Origin: SM23-73-3 sp965369445
GTDB taxonomy: Bacteria > Zixibacteria > MSB-5A5 > SM1-73
NCBI GenBank assembly: GCA_965369445.1
Contig: CBDUQU010000001.1
Span: 1-64,000 of the forward strand
Direction of reading: 5' to 3'
Length of the DNA stretch: 64,000 nt
Position numbers and translations under genes: made by a program. The notes under the pieces are model-generated. The model was not told the origin of the DNA and did no database searches. It saw nothing but the letters and a program-made list of their open reading frames with translations. This document shows, one piece after another, positions 43,134-51,590 of the stretch. Numbering within the stretch: position 1 is the stretch's first letter; each line of letters begins with the position of its first letter.

Positions 43134-43661
43134 TCACGATCCGTTCCTCAATTCGGCAGCGGCAATTAGCGTTCTGCGCCGATACCCGTCGCCGTACAAC
43201 TCTGGATCTCTTCGTCCCTCGCGCGCCACCAGCGTTATGCTAACCAGATTGCCGGTTTGTGCGAATTGAATGGATTCGATATCCTCTGCAAAAACCTGAG
43301 GGCTATCCTGATTGATCTGCTTCACTAAGTTGGGGTGACCCTCGACTGCCGTGGAAACATAATACTGTATGGTATCTATCTTGGTTGAATCCCTTCGATA
43401 AACGGTCAGGGCGTTCGAGCTCACCAGAATCCTGGGATGGCCGGTTATGATCCCGTAGCCGGCGGACCTTATGTTTCTGGTCAGCTCATCCAGCAGCGCT
43501 CGCACGTTCTGCTGCATGTCCGATACGTCCGTCTGAGCCAGCCACTGATTATGCTGTGAAGCATAGAATTCCATGGCTGCACTGCCTATGACGAAGGTCA
43601 TCAAGGCAGCGATAAGAAGCTCCACTAACGTGATCCCCTTTTGTTCTCTGATTCGAGCCAT
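43134..43661 (-). CDS. PilW-like minor pilin
   Basis: A 175-residue minor pilin. The leader IREQKG|ITLVELLIAALMTFVIG has the Gly cut site and Glu at +5. TDVSDMQQNVRALLDELTRNIRSAGYG is the usual helix of PilW proteins. The C-terminal part is a small beta domain. GGGAG precedes the ATG. It is the second gene of the operon, 12 bp after the PilV-like gene. Confidence 0.85.
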   Translation of the reverse strand: MARIREQKGITLVELLIAALMTFVIGSAAMEFYASQHNQWLAQTDVSDMQQNVRALLDELTRNIRSAGYGIITGHPRILVSSNALTVYRRDSTKIDTIQYYVSTAVEGHPNLVKQINQDSPQVFAEDIESIQFAQTGNLVSITLVAREGRRDPELYGDGYRRRTLIAAAELRNGS

Positions 43662-43673
43662 TTTACACTCCCA

Positions 43674-44081
43674 TCAATACGGTTTTGCTTTGTAGCTAAA
43701 GTAGCTCACCGATCTGGGCACCTCCTGCTGGTCTGTCCAGGTAACGGTGACCTCAATCTTGTACACCCCGGCCGGGATTGAAGCATCGGAGGAGCTGTCG
43801 TCTATCTGCGTTTGTCTGGTGAAGATGTTTTGCACAGTGTTCACCGTCTGAGTGTAAGGAATCGGACTGACCAGAGGCCAGGTCTCTATCTCCTCAAACC
43901 GATCCAGGGCGATGGCGTCTGCCACCGTTACTTGATTTGAGTAAGAGTTACCGAACATGGAGACGACAAGCATCGGTGCCAGACCCAAAACGCCGAACCC
44001 CAGGATGAGCATTGAGATCATCACTTCCAGCAGGGTTATCCCCTTTTGGTTTCTGAGACGTCCAGATAGATTTCTTTTCAT
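43674..44081 (-). CDS. PilV-like minor pilin
   Basis: A 135-residue minor pilin. Leader LRNQKG|ITLLEVMISMLILGFGVLGL, with Glu at +5, then VADAIALDRFEEIETWP, typical of PilV/GspI-type proteins. A longer open frame extends to 44279, but GGAGG eight bases before the ATG at 44081 supports this start. It is the first gene of the minor-pilin operon (PilV-like, PilW-like, PilX-like, FimT-like). Confidence 0.85.
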   Translation of the reverse strand: MKRNLSGRLRNQKGITLLEVMISMLILGFGVLGLAPMLVVSMFGNSYSNQVTVADAIALDRFEEIETWPLVSPIPYTQTVNTVQNIFTRQTQIDDSSSDASIPAGVYKIEVTVTWTDQQEVPRSVSYFSYKAKPY

Positions 44082-44460
44082 CTTTTGAGCCTCCTGATTA
44101 AACTCTGATTCCAAGCGATGGAATAGCAACCTTCGTGCCCATACCCGCCCTATTTCATCTCCCCACGTGCGCTGCCCAACCTGTTGATCCTTAGTGGGTT
44201 GGCTGACCACTAAAGGCGTGGTCAAAACCCAGACACCCGGCTGGGTTTCTTTGTCACTCCGATCCTTGACCACAAGCAACAGGGTGTGGGGAATTTCCTA
44301 TACGCCCCGGGAGGGTATGTTCTATTCGGGATTATGTGGAAGTTGAGCGATCCGACGTGATTCGGTCGAGACGGAGAACCATTACGAACTGGCTGCTGAA
44401 CCTCCAGGAGGAGATGAAATTCAGGGATTGAAAGACAGCCGGAAGGTTCTTCATAAAAAA

Positions 44461-44527
44461 GAGGATAGCCCGGTTGAGGCAAAGGAGGTGAGAACCGAAA
44501 GGTCCCTTGGCTCAGCCAGCTATCCTC
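44461..44527 (+). ncRNA. Structured element with an enclosed Shine-Dalgarno sequence
   Basis: Outer stem GAGGATAGC (44461-44469) pairs with GCTATCCTC (44519-44527). An inner GGTTGAG/CTCAGCC stem and an ACC-GAAA-GGT hairpin follow. The loop region holds AAAGGAGGTGA (44481-44491), a full Shine-Dalgarno sequence. It may be a leader RNA, but it matches no riboswitch class I know. The surrounding 44082-44754 otherwise has no gene. Confidence 0.35.
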
Positions 44528-44754
44528 AGCTAACGGCTTTTCTTCTACAATTTGTCTTATCGGCATATGGTGGTTCTCCTTAACCGGAGCGAATCCCGCA
44601 AAGAAGGAGCGTCCTAACCCGAGGCCTCTTCACAAAGGACAACCGCAACCCGTTTACGTAGGTTCAGTTTTAGCACATTCATCTCTCACCTCTAAAGATT
44701 GAACTTTTCGCGGTCGACACCTGTTCTGTGAGCCGAAAGGAGGTGAGAACCGGA

Positions 44755-45144
44755 ATGAGAAAGTTTTTCTATCTCTTGCTGGCCGTCTGTCTGCCCGTCC
44801 TTCTCCCCACCAGCCTTTACGCCTGGGACATGTGTGAGACTTCAGTGGAGACTCTCGACGTGGCCGGGGAAGTGACCTTCACTTCATCTTTCTGCGACTG
44901 CGTGGATGGGGATGTGATCATCATCGAGCTCTGGCCGGCAGACCCGGGGGTGACGATCGACAGTGTGGCCTTCACCAAAGCAACGCCGCATTGGAAGAGC
45001 AACGAAAGCTGGGCGGAACAGGGTGGAGTTACCTTCTATGCAGTAGACGCCATACTCCACAAGGTGACGGAGAAGACGCACACAATCCACCTCTGGGTGT
45101 ACCTCTCTACCGGGGAGCACATCGGGGTGAATGCCCACTTCTAA
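44755..45144 (+). CDS. Small secreted protein, unknown
   Basis: A 129-residue protein with a clear signal peptide (MRKFFYLLLAVCLPVLLPTSLYA). The mature part has Cys pairs (DMCETS, SFCDCVDG) and is probably a compact beta sandwich (VIIIELWPADPGVTIDSV, TIHLWVYLSTGEHIGVNAHF). No family is recognised. ATG at 44755 has a near-perfect AAAGGAGGTGA site. A terminator follows. A degraded copy of its 3' end lies at 45977-46012. It lies upstream of the pilin operon and divergent from it, so a surface role is only a guess. Confidence 0.7.
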   Translation: MRKFFYLLLAVCLPVLLPTSLYAWDMCETSVETLDVAGEVTFTSSFCDCVDGDVIIIELWPADPGVTIDSVAFTKATPHWKSNESWAEQGGVTFYAVDAILHKVTEKTHTIHLWVYLSTGEHIGVNAHF

Positions 45145-45188
45145 GGGGCTGACTCTTTCAAAACGACTCTTGTGGGCAAAGATTCAAA

Positions 45189-45230
45189 CCGCCGGAATCG
45201 TGAGCAGCCTCAGGTTCCGGCGGTCCTTTC
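45189..45230 (+). terminator. Rho-independent terminator
   Basis: CCGCCGGAA (45189-45197) pairs with TTCCGGCGG (45215-45223), then TCCTTTC. It ends the secreted-protein gene. A close copy lies at 46056-46098. Confidence 0.8.
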
Positions 45231-45615
45231 ATGAGAAATGCGGCGGGCAAGAATGCCCGCCCCACGAATTCACACTTTGTGCAGCAGATACCGCCGTCGA
45301 TGGAATGGGTCAAACGAACTAGAGCACAGACAGAAACGTGACGGAGAGTAAAGTGAGGCGTGTGGGGCAGTCAGGCACTCCTGACCACTGCCAGAAAAAT
45401 GCATAATCTTGGAATATGCTGTTGTGGAGGCGCTGTGGCCAGAGCACTGTTTCTTTGACAAAGGCCACCACGCCAAACACCAAAACTCGAAAGGAGGTGA
45501 TGCACGGCCCAGAAAGCAGATTCAGAGAAAGGAGGTGAGCAACGGAAAAAGAGGTTGAGTCAATTGCTCTAAATAAACGAAAACCTGTAAGCGCAGTCTA
45601 GGGAGGAGCCAAAGA
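45231..45615. other. Leader region with repeated perfect Shine-Dalgarno motifs
   Basis: No supported long gene. AAAGGAGGTGA occurs twice (45490-45500 and 45528-45538), each followed by only a few codons before a stop. These could be tiny leader peptides before the secreted-protein gene at 45616, or leftovers of duplicated gene starts. Confidence 0.4.
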
Positions 45616-45921
45616 ATGAGTAAGAGAAATCTCATTGCGTTCGCCATGGTGTTTTGCCTGTTTTGTGCCGTCATCGCCCAGGTGCCCGCGCAAGATCCAA
45701 TCACTTGTGGAGAACTTCAGGCCATGGTGCAGACAGAGGTCGGGAATGAAGATGACAATCCGGACAGGTACAGGAATCATGGAAAATACGTCAGCACCGT
45801 TGCCAAGCTGGTTGACCCATACCTGGAATCAGGTGAGATTGATTCGGTGTGCGCATCGTGCATCGTGAGTCAGTTTGCCCGGGGTATACTAGTGGAGAAT
45901 CAAGAGCTTTGCGAGTTCTGA
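45616..45921 (+). CDS. Small secreted protein, unknown
   Basis: A 101-residue protein with a signal peptide (residues 1-26, ending AQVPAQ) and a helical, acidic mature part with four Cys (CGEL, CASC, LCEF). The pattern suggests a small disulphide-bonded periplasmic or surface protein. No family is recognised. GGGAGGAG lies seven bases before the ATG. It lies near another small secreted gene and shares the duplicated terminator environment. Confidence 0.65.
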   Translation: MSKRNLIAFAMVFCLFCAVIAQVPAQDPITCGELQAMVQTEVGNEDDNPDRYRNHGKYVSTVAKLVDPYLESGEIDSVCASCIVSQFARGILVENQELCEF

Positions 45922-45976
45922 TCCTGCTCTTATCGTGCCCCCTGACGTCCTGGGCGCCTGCATCCAGCAACAAACA

Positions 45977-46012
45977 CTCACCGGGCACACCAGGGTAAAC
46001 GCCCACTTCTAA
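45977..46012 (+). pseudogene. 3' remnant of a paralogue of the small secreted protein
   Basis: The codons read LTGHTRVNAHF and stop, matching the LSTGEHIGVNAHF end of the protein at 44755-45144 with a small deletion. The downstream 46013-46106, including the terminator, is also a copy of 45145-45239. So the whole 3' end was duplicated and the rest of the gene lost. Confidence 0.75.
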
Positions 46013-46055
46013 GGGGGCGACTCCTGGAAATGACTCTTGTTGGCAAAGATTCAAA

Positions 46056-46098
46056 CCGCCGGAACCCTGAGCAGTCTCGGGTTCCGGCGGTCCTTTTA
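46056..46098 (+). terminator. Duplicated Rho-independent terminator
   Basis: CCGCCGGAACCC (46056-46067) pairs with GGGTTCCGGCGG (46079-46090), followed by TCCTTTTATG. The stem is longer than in the copy at 45189-45230. It would end transcription of the gene at 45616. From 46107 to 46278 only GCGGGCA/TGCCCGC palindromes are seen. Confidence 0.75.
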
Positions 46099-46278
46099 TG
46101 AGAAATCCAGCGGGCAAGGACTTGCCCTGAGGGGTTTAGCCCAAGGGTGCCCGCCCCACCAAGAAGGATGATCTTAGGTATGCGTAGGCGGGATTCACCC
46201 TGAAGGGCTCCCCCCCGTCCGGGGGATCTGTCTACGGCATGACCAGCCCCGCAAAATACAGCGGGCAGGATGCCCGCC

Positions 46279-47319
46279 TTACGAGGACTCGGGTTCGTCT
46301 CTCTTCAAGGCCAATCTGGCGATTCTGTCAACCAGTTCGGGAAAATCGATGCCCAGAGCTTTGGCTGCCTTGGGCACCAGGCTGAGGGAGGTCATGCCGG
46401 GGAGCGTGTTTACCTCCAGGCAGTAAAATCGGTGATCGTCGCCGTATCTGAAATCCACCCTGGCGTAACCTTCACATCCCAAAGCCTTGAAAGCCTTCAA
46501 GCTTATCGCCTGAATCTCCTTCGTTTTTTCCTCAGAGATCTCAGCCGGACACACATAGCTGCTTTTTCCGTGGGTATATTTGCACTCGTAGTCATAAATC
46601 CCGTGTTCGGGGATGATTTCCACCACCGGCAACGGCGTATCTCCCAGGACACCAACCGTCAGCTCCCGTCCCGTTATGTACCTCTCCACCAGAATACGGC
46701 TGGAGAACTCCCGGGCACACTCAAGGGCTTTCTTCAAATCCTCACTTTTCTCAACCACGGTAAGACCGACCGTGGAACCCTGGTTGTTGGGCTTGACCAC
46801 GCAGGGAAAGCCGAGGCTGCTTTCGATTCTGTCTACGATGGGGGAAACATCGGAAAGATCGGGGTCGTCGACAAGAAACCACTCCGGCGTCGGTATCCCT
46901 TCCCGCTCGAATATCTTCTTGGACATGGCCTTGTCCATAGCCAGCGCACTGGCCAGCACGCCGGATCCGGTGTAGGGTTTTCCGGTCAAATCCAAAAGCG
47001 CCTGGATGGTTCCGTCCTCCCCCTGTCCTCCATGAAGGGCCAGGAATACCACGTCCACCTCGGAGAAATCAAAGGAGTGGATGGCCTCCAGAGTTGCCTG
47101 CTTGCTTTTTCTCTCTAATTCGGCTACGTCCGGTGGTTTCTGCTTCACACCTCCGGGCAGGTATTTTCCATCGTTCGACAAGAGCTGCTGCCCCTGCGCC
47201 GCATCCAGGGCCAGCACCTGATGCCCGGCATCTTTTAAGGCCTGCACTATGGCCTCGCCGGAGGCCAAGGAAACGTCTCTTTCCGCCGAGGTTCCCCCCA
47301 TCAAGACTAGTATCTTCAA
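46279..47319 (-). CDS. ddl: D-alanine--D-alanine ligase
   Basis: A 346-residue ATP-grasp enzyme that joins two D-alanines for peptidoglycan. The start is TTG with GAGGAG upstream. The N-terminal domain begins KILVLMGGTSAERDVSLASG. FLALHGGQGEDGTIQALLDL and the lid GKPYTGSGVLASALAMDK follow. ATP-binding FPCVVKPNNQGSTVGL and the metal-binding RVDFRYG...CLEVNTLPGMTSLSLVPK complete the family signature. It is last in a long housekeeping run on the minus strand. A 51-bp repeat lies upstream. Confidence 0.96.
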   Translation of the reverse strand: MKILVLMGGTSAERDVSLASGEAIVQALKDAGHQVLALDAAQGQQLLSNDGKYLPGGVKQKPPDVAELERKSKQATLEAIHSFDFSEVDVVFLALHGGQGEDGTIQALLDLTGKPYTGSGVLASALAMDKAMSKKIFEREGIPTPEWFLVDDPDLSDVSPIVDRIESSLGFPCVVKPNNQGSTVGLTVVEKSEDLKKALECAREFSSRILVERYITGRELTVGVLGDTPLPVVEIIPEHGIYDYECKYTHGKSSYVCPAEISEEKTKEIQAISLKAFKALGCEGYARVDFRYGDDHRFYCLEVNTLPGMTSLSLVPKAAKALGIDFPELVDRIARLALKRDEPESS

Positions 47320-47353
47320 TTTTTCTCCTCGTGGTGTTTTGTCGCTTTTCCGA

Positions 47354-47404
47354 GGGTCGGATGTCCTACGGATCCGTTGGAAATCCGACCCCTACAAATC
47401 CCTC
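47354..47404. repeat. 51-bp palindromic repeat, copy 1
   Basis: Identical over 51 bp to 49488-49538. Its ends, GGGTCGGAT and ATCCGACCC, form a stem. It is upstream of ddl, as the other is upstream of ispD. REP-type element likely. Confidence 0.85.
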
Positions 47405-47579
47405 CCCGACCTTATCCGCTTGATCCGTTCAGTCCGTTGACTGCTGCTGCAGGGGTGGAAGCCCTGCCTACGAGCCTGGCCTTAGATTTATCCGTTTCAT
47501 CCGTTCCATCCGTTGACCCATCCGCTCAATCCGTCCGGACGGACGCCCCCAGACGGGCCCGTATGGGCGTCTGGGCGCT

Positions 47580-48209
47580 TCATCCGTTGACCGATTTACC
47601 TCTGAATGTCTTCAACAGCCAGATCAGCGCTATCACCACAACTATTGCCAAGACTATCTTGTTATAAATCTGCAATATCTGAAGAATCTCCCGCCAGTTT
47701 TGCTGCACCTTGAAGGCTAAGAGAAGTATTATGCCGTTCCACAGGATAATGCTTATGGAAGTGTAGATCGTCATTTTCTTCAAACTCACGTTCCCCACGC
47801 CCGCGGCCAGCGCGACCACGGATCTCACCCCGGTGAGAAACCGGCTGAAGATCAGAACCTTCTCCCCGTACCTGGCGAACCACCTTTCCACCTTTCCCAG
47901 GTGAGCCCGATCGAAGACCCCTTTTCCCCTGGTGAGAAAGAGCTTTCTCCCTTTGCCCTTCCCCAGAAGGTAAAGGAACATCGCGCCGCTGAAGCATCCG
48001 AAACCAGCAGAGAGAAAGACCAAGGGGAAGTTAAGATGGCCGGTTCCCGCCAAGTATCCTCCTGCGAAGGTAATCACGTCTCCCGGATATGGAGGAAATA
48101 TGTTATCGAAAAAATTACTGAATAAAATGAAACCATAAAACCAGATGGCTCCGTGTGTCAGCGCCAGGTTCAGAACGTTTTCAACTTTAAACCAAACGAG
48201 TTCACTCAT
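47580..48209 (-). CDS. DedA family membrane protein
   Basis: A 209-residue DedA/SNARE-associated family protein with four to five membrane helices and the re-entrant motif FPPYPGDVITFAGGYLAG (about residues 36-53). RFLTGVRSVVALAAGVGNVSLKKM (about 120-143), with its conserved Arg and Gly, is typical. DedA proteins flip polyprenyl or phospholipid carriers across the inner membrane and support envelope integrity. It lies between ispF and ddl. No strong ribosome site is visible. Confidence 0.92.
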   Translation of the reverse strand: MSELVWFKVENVLNLALTHGAIWFYGFILFSNFFDNIFPPYPGDVITFAGGYLAGTGHLNFPLVFLSAGFGCFSGAMFLYLLGKGKGRKLFLTRGKGVFDRAHLGKVERWFARYGEKVLIFSRFLTGVRSVVALAAGVGNVSLKKMTIYTSISIILWNGIILLLAFKVQQNWREILQILQIYNKIVLAIVVVIALIWLLKTFRGKSVNG

Positions 48210-48266
48210 ATCGAATTCAAGTGATTCGCATGTCCGAAAGTCCCCCTGATGGGGGACATTTCGGAC

Positions 48267-48749
48267 CTACGGTCGCTTTTTGTCTACAAGAACCACCGCG
48301 TAGGCGGCCATCCCCTCTTTTGCTCCCGCAAATCCCATCCCCTCCGTTGTGGTCGCCTTCACCGAGACACAATCTACGTCAATCTCTAAAGCGCCTGCGA
48401 TGTTTTTTCTCATTCTTGGGATATACCCGGCCAGCTTCGGCTCTTCAGCCACGATGGTCGAATCTATGTTCGTTATGCTGGCGTTTTCCTTCTCCGCCAG
48501 ATCATTTATCATTGACAGGATTTTTAGACTCGAGATGTCTTTGTATCTTTGATCCGTGTCCGAAAAATGCGTTCCTAAATCGCCCAAGGCCAATGCGCCA
48601 AGGATGGCCTCGCCAACCGCGTGAGAGAGAACGTCTGCGTCCGAGTGCCCCAGAAGCCCCTTCTCATGTGGGACTTTTACTCCCCCCAGGACTAGATCTC
48701 TTCCTTCCGTCAACCTGTGGGCATCGTAACCGAATCCAACTCTAAGCAT
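48267..48749 (-). CDS. ispF: 2-C-methyl-D-erythritol 2,4-cyclodiphosphate synthase
   Basis: A 160-residue enzyme of the MEP isoprenoid pathway. It cyclises CDP-ME-2-phosphate to MEcPP, releasing CMP. Metal ligands Asp9, His11 (GYDAHRL) and His43 (DADVLSHAVGEAIL) are all present, and KATTTEGMGFAGAKEGMAA is the substrate-binding C-terminus. It acts as a trimer. GGAG lies upstream of the ATG. It follows ispD by 29 bp, the usual pairing. Confidence 0.97.
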   Translation of the reverse strand: MLRVGFGYDAHRLTEGRDLVLGGVKVPHEKGLLGHSDADVLSHAVGEAILGALALGDLGTHFSDTDQRYKDISSLKILSMINDLAEKENASITNIDSTIVAEEPKLAGYIPRMRKNIAGALEIDVDCVSVKATTTEGMGFAGAKEGMAAYAVVLVDKKRP

Positions 48750-48778
48750 CTCTTTTTACTCCCAACCGATGGTATGCC

Positions 48779-49468
48779 TTATTTCTCATACGTCCGAATG
48801 AACTTCTCAGCTATGACCAAATCTTCCGCTGTCGTTATTTTTATGTTCCGGTATTCCCCTTCAACAACCGTGACCTCCTGTCCTAATCTTTCGACCAGCA
48901 TGGCGTCATCCGTTCCTACAAAACCCTCCTCGATGGCTTTCTCATATGCATTCAGGATAAATGAGTATTCAAACACCTGCGGGGTCTGTACCAACCACAA
49001 CTTTTTTCGATCGAGCGTGGTCACGACGGAATTCCCTTCAACCCTCTTTATGGTATCCTTCGCTGGAATGGCCAGAATCACCGCTTTCTTTTCCTCACAC
49101 AACCTGATCGACTCCGAGATCTTCTGCGGGGAGACAAAGGGCCTGACCCCATCGTGGATGGCCACCACCTTGGTGCTGTTGGGACACGCTTTCAGGCCAA
49201 GGTAAACTGAGTCCTGCCTTTCCTTACCTCCACAGACGATCTTTTTCACCTTTTTGAAACCATATGGGTCCACGACGGCCTGCGAGCAGTACCCCAGGTA
49301 ATCCTCCGGCACGACCAGAACGATTTGATCGATCGTCTCGCATGCCTCGAATCTCTGCACGCAGTGCGCCAGGATGGGCTTGTCACCCAGGTTCAGGAAT
49401 TGCTTGGGCAGCTTCCCCTCGATCCTGGTTCCCTGTCCACCTGCCACTATGACGGCAACTGCGTTCAA
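48779..49468 (-). CDS. ispD: 2-C-methyl-D-erythritol 4-phosphate cytidylyltransferase
   Basis: A 229-residue enzyme that joins CTP and MEP in the isoprenoid pathway. AVIVAGGQGTRIEGKLPKQFLNLG is the CTP-binding loop. VVAIHDGVRPFVSPQKI and IPAKDTIKRVE follow, and the protein ends with IKITTAEDLVIAEKFI, the product-binding stretch. The start is TTG with a strong GGAGGT site. It forms a pair with ispF. A 51-bp repeat and tandem repeats lie upstream. Confidence 0.96.
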   Translation of the reverse strand: MNAVAVIVAGGQGTRIEGKLPKQFLNLGDKPILAHCVQRFEACETIDQIVLVVPEDYLGYCSQAVVDPYGFKKVKKIVCGGKERQDSVYLGLKACPNSTKVVAIHDGVRPFVSPQKISESIRLCEEKKAVILAIPAKDTIKRVEGNSVVTTLDRKKLWLVQTPQVFEYSFILNAYEKAIEEGFVGTDDAMLVERLGQEVTVVEGEYRNIKITTAEDLVIAEKFIRTYEK

Positions 49469-49487
49469 GACTACCTCCAGGTCATTC

Positions 49488-49538
49488 GGGTCGGATGTCC
49501 TACGGATCCGTTGGAAATCCGACCCCTACAAATCCCTC
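49488..49538. repeat. 51-bp palindromic repeat, copy 2
   Basis: Identical to 47354-47404, with stem-forming GGGTCGGAT/ATCCGACCC ends. It sits just upstream of the ispD start. Confidence 0.85.
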
Positions 49539-49547
49539 TAAGATTCT

Positions 49548-49613
49548 ATCCGTTGCATCTGTTTAATCCGTTGACCCATCCGTTGCATCCGTTTAATCCG
49601 TTGACCCATCCGG
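49548..49613. repeat. 30-bp direct tandem repeat
   Basis: Two copies of a 30-bp unit (49548-49577, 49578-49607) of ATCCGTTGCATC...GTTGACCC form, then a partial third. The two differ at one base. Similar ATCCGTT-rich strings occur at 47415-47440, 47490-47530 and about 30065-30090. Such strings are frequent in this genome. Confidence 0.75.
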
Positions 49614-49624
49614 TGACCAACTTT

Positions 49625-50668
49625 CTAAATAATCACCATCGCATCCCCATAGCTGTAGAACCGATACTTCTCCTTAACCGCCTCCTGATAAGCTTTGAGA
49701 ATCAACTCTCTTGAGGCAAGAGCAGAGACTAAAAGGAGCAGGGTCGACCGGGGAAGATGAAAATTGGTTATCAGGGAATCGACCACCTTGAACTCGTAGG
49801 GGGGGTAGATGAACTTCTTTGTCCATCCCGATTGCGGTTCTATCCACTCAGTCTCACCATGCTTCGCTGCGGTCTCTAATGCTCTCACCGTGGTGGTCCC
49901 CACGGCTACGATTCTCCTTCCGCTCCTTTTGATCCGGTTGATCTTCTCAGCCGAGGACTGGTCGATCTTGAAGTGTTCGGATGCCAGGGTGTGCTCTTCA
50001 GGATGCTCCACTCGAACCGGCCTGAAGCTGTCCCAGCCCACGTGAAGGGTTATAGCGATTCTCTCCACACCCTTACCTGCGATCTTCTCCAGCAGCTCCG
50101 CGGTGAAATGAAGCCCCGCAGTCGGAGCCGCCACCGCTCCGGTTTCCTGGGCGTACACTGTCTGGTAGGTGTTCCTATCACCTGCTTCCGCTTCTCTCTT
50201 TATATACGGGGGGAGCGGTACCTTTCCGATTCTCTCGAGAACCTCGAAGAGGTCTCCGTTGAAATTGACCTTTGCCAGCCGGCTTCCCGACTCGGTCCGC
50301 CCCAATATCTCACAGGCCAGGCCGTCCTGTTCAAAAGCGATCAGGGAACCTTCCGGAACTTTTTTGTGGGGCTTAACCAGAACCTCCCAGAGTTTGTCGT
50401 CTACTTCCTTCAGAAAGAAGACCTCCACCTTTCGGTCATTCTTCTGATTTATCCCGAAGACCCGGGCGGGAAAAACCCTGGTCTGGTTGATAACCAGCCC
50501 ATCACCCTTCTCCAGATAATCAATCAGCTGATAGAAGAGCTTCTGGTCGATTCTCCCGCTTTTTCTATCCAGGACTAAAAGCCGGGAATGATCCCTCTTT
50601 TCCGCCGGATACTGCGCAATCAAACTTCTGGGAAGAGGGTAGTCGTAATCTTTCAGCGAAATGCTCAT
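49625..50668 (-). CDS. queA: tRNA preQ1(34) S-adenosylmethionine ribosyltransferase-isomerase
   Basis: A 347-residue QueA. It moves the ribosyl part of AdoMet onto preQ1 in tRNA, giving epoxyqueuosine. It begins KDYDYPLPRSLIAQYPAEKRD. Typical are GAVAAPTAGLHFTAELLEKI (about 176-195) and DSLITNFHLPRSTLLLLVSALA (about 292-313). Its ATG overlaps the stop of DUF2905 (ATGA). QueH, the next step in the pathway, is encoded just upstream, so the two act in sequence. Confidence 0.96.
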   Translation of the reverse strand: MSISLKDYDYPLPRSLIAQYPAEKRDHSRLLVLDRKSGRIDQKLFYQLIDYLEKGDGLVINQTRVFPARVFGINQKNDRKVEVFFLKEVDDKLWEVLVKPHKKVPEGSLIAFEQDGLACEILGRTESGSRLAKVNFNGDLFEVLERIGKVPLPPYIKREAEAGDRNTYQTVYAQETGAVAAPTAGLHFTAELLEKIAGKGVERIAITLHVGWDSFRPVRVEHPEEHTLASEHFKIDQSSAEKINRIKRSGRRIVAVGTTTVRALETAAKHGETEWIEPQSGWTKKFIYPPYEFKVVDSLITNFHLPRSTLLLLVSALASRELILKAYQEAVKEKYRFYSYGDAMVII

Positions 50669-50892
50669 TTCTTAGACCAGAGGAAAACTGCCGAGAGCAG
50701 AAGTGAAAGGATGATGCTGGTAATGATACAGGTAACCACGGGGAAATGGAATTCGAAATTCTTCTTCTCGATATATATGTCTCCTGGCAGCTTTCCGAGC
50801 ACGCCTGCTTTGCCAAGAACAAAGACGATCACGCCGACTAAGATCAGGAAAACTCCAACAGCGATTAGAATCTTGACAAAGGTATCGAACAT
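50665..50892 (-). CDS. DUF2905 small membrane protein
   Basis: A 75-residue protein with two membrane helices (about 4-27 and 50-70) around GKLPGDIYIEKKNFEFHFPV, the DUF2905 signature. Its function is unknown; it often lies next to ruv, que and related genes. The frame is open up to 51102, but ATG at 50892 gives the family length. No clear ribosome site is seen. It is translationally coupled to queA. Confidence 0.8.
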   Translation of the reverse strand: MFDTFVKILIAVGVFLILVGVIVFVLGKAGVLGKLPGDIYIEKKNFEFHFPVVTCIITSIILSLLLSAVFLWSKK

Positions 50893-50968
50893 GGTCGTTG
50901 TTCGCAGGTTTGTTTCGGAAAGGTTGATCTGTATCGGATCACAGGCAACTGACATTCTCAGACTTTTT

Positions 50969-51514
50969 TCACTTTTCCACTTTGGCTTTGCGCAGGTACC
51001 GCTCCTTTTCGCTGAAGATGCAGCCGCAGTATTTTTGACTGTAAAGCTCCATACTTTTGGCTTCGTCCTTTCCCTCGTAGAAGCCCGGCCGGAAATCGTC
51101 ATAGAAGAATTTGATCCCTAGATCTCCCCCGATCTTCTCGCCTATCCGTTTTATCAATTCATGCTTCTGATGGGGACTGATCAAAAGCGTGGTGGTGAAG
51201 GCATCGAAGTTCTGCTCCTTGGCATAGCTGGCGGCTTTTATCAGCCTGATGGTATAGCAGAATCGACAGCGATTCTCCACATCCTGGATCGCCACCTTCA
51301 GGAACTTTTCCAGATCATACGAATCGTTATAAAAAACCGGAAAGGATTTTTTCTGCTCCAGCGATTTTAGCGCATCCAGTCTCTTCTGGTATTCGGTGAA
51401 TGGATGGATATTGGGGTTGTACCAATACCCGAATACCTGATGCCCGTTCACCGAGAGCATTTTGAAGGGATGGATGGCGCAATTGGCACAGCAGACGTGC
51501 AGTAGAATCCTCAT
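50969..51514 (-). CDS. queH: Epoxyqueuosine reductase QueH
   Basis: A 181-residue QueH (DUF208), the B12-independent, Fe-S dependent reductase for the last step of queuosine synthesis, typical of organisms lacking QueG. Cysteine motifs HVCCANC (6-12), CRFCYTIRL and YCGCIFS bind the iron-sulphur cluster and mononuclear iron. ATG at 51514 has a perfect GGAGGTGGGGAGG upstream, so it is used instead of the longer frame starting at 51562. The next genes (DUF2905, queA) complete the set. Confidence 0.95.
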   Translation of the reverse strand: MRILLHVCCANCAIHPFKMLSVNGHQVFGYWYNPNIHPFTEYQKRLDALKSLEQKKSFPVFYNDSYDLEKFLKVAIQDVENRCRFCYTIRLIKAASYAKEQNFDAFTTTLLISPHQKHELIKRIGEKIGGDLGIKFFYDDFRPGFYEGKDEAKSMELYSQKYCGCIFSEKERYLRKAKVEK

Positions 51515-51590
51515 CCTCCCCACCTCCCACAAGTCCGCCGTCGGTTGTCCGCCGTCCGCCACTGTCTTGATTTACCTTCTGAAATCCGAG

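Noticed and set aside
46270..47118. A 282-codon open frame on the plus strand over ddl
   Set aside because: Antisense to a clear ddl gene whose active-site motifs are intact.
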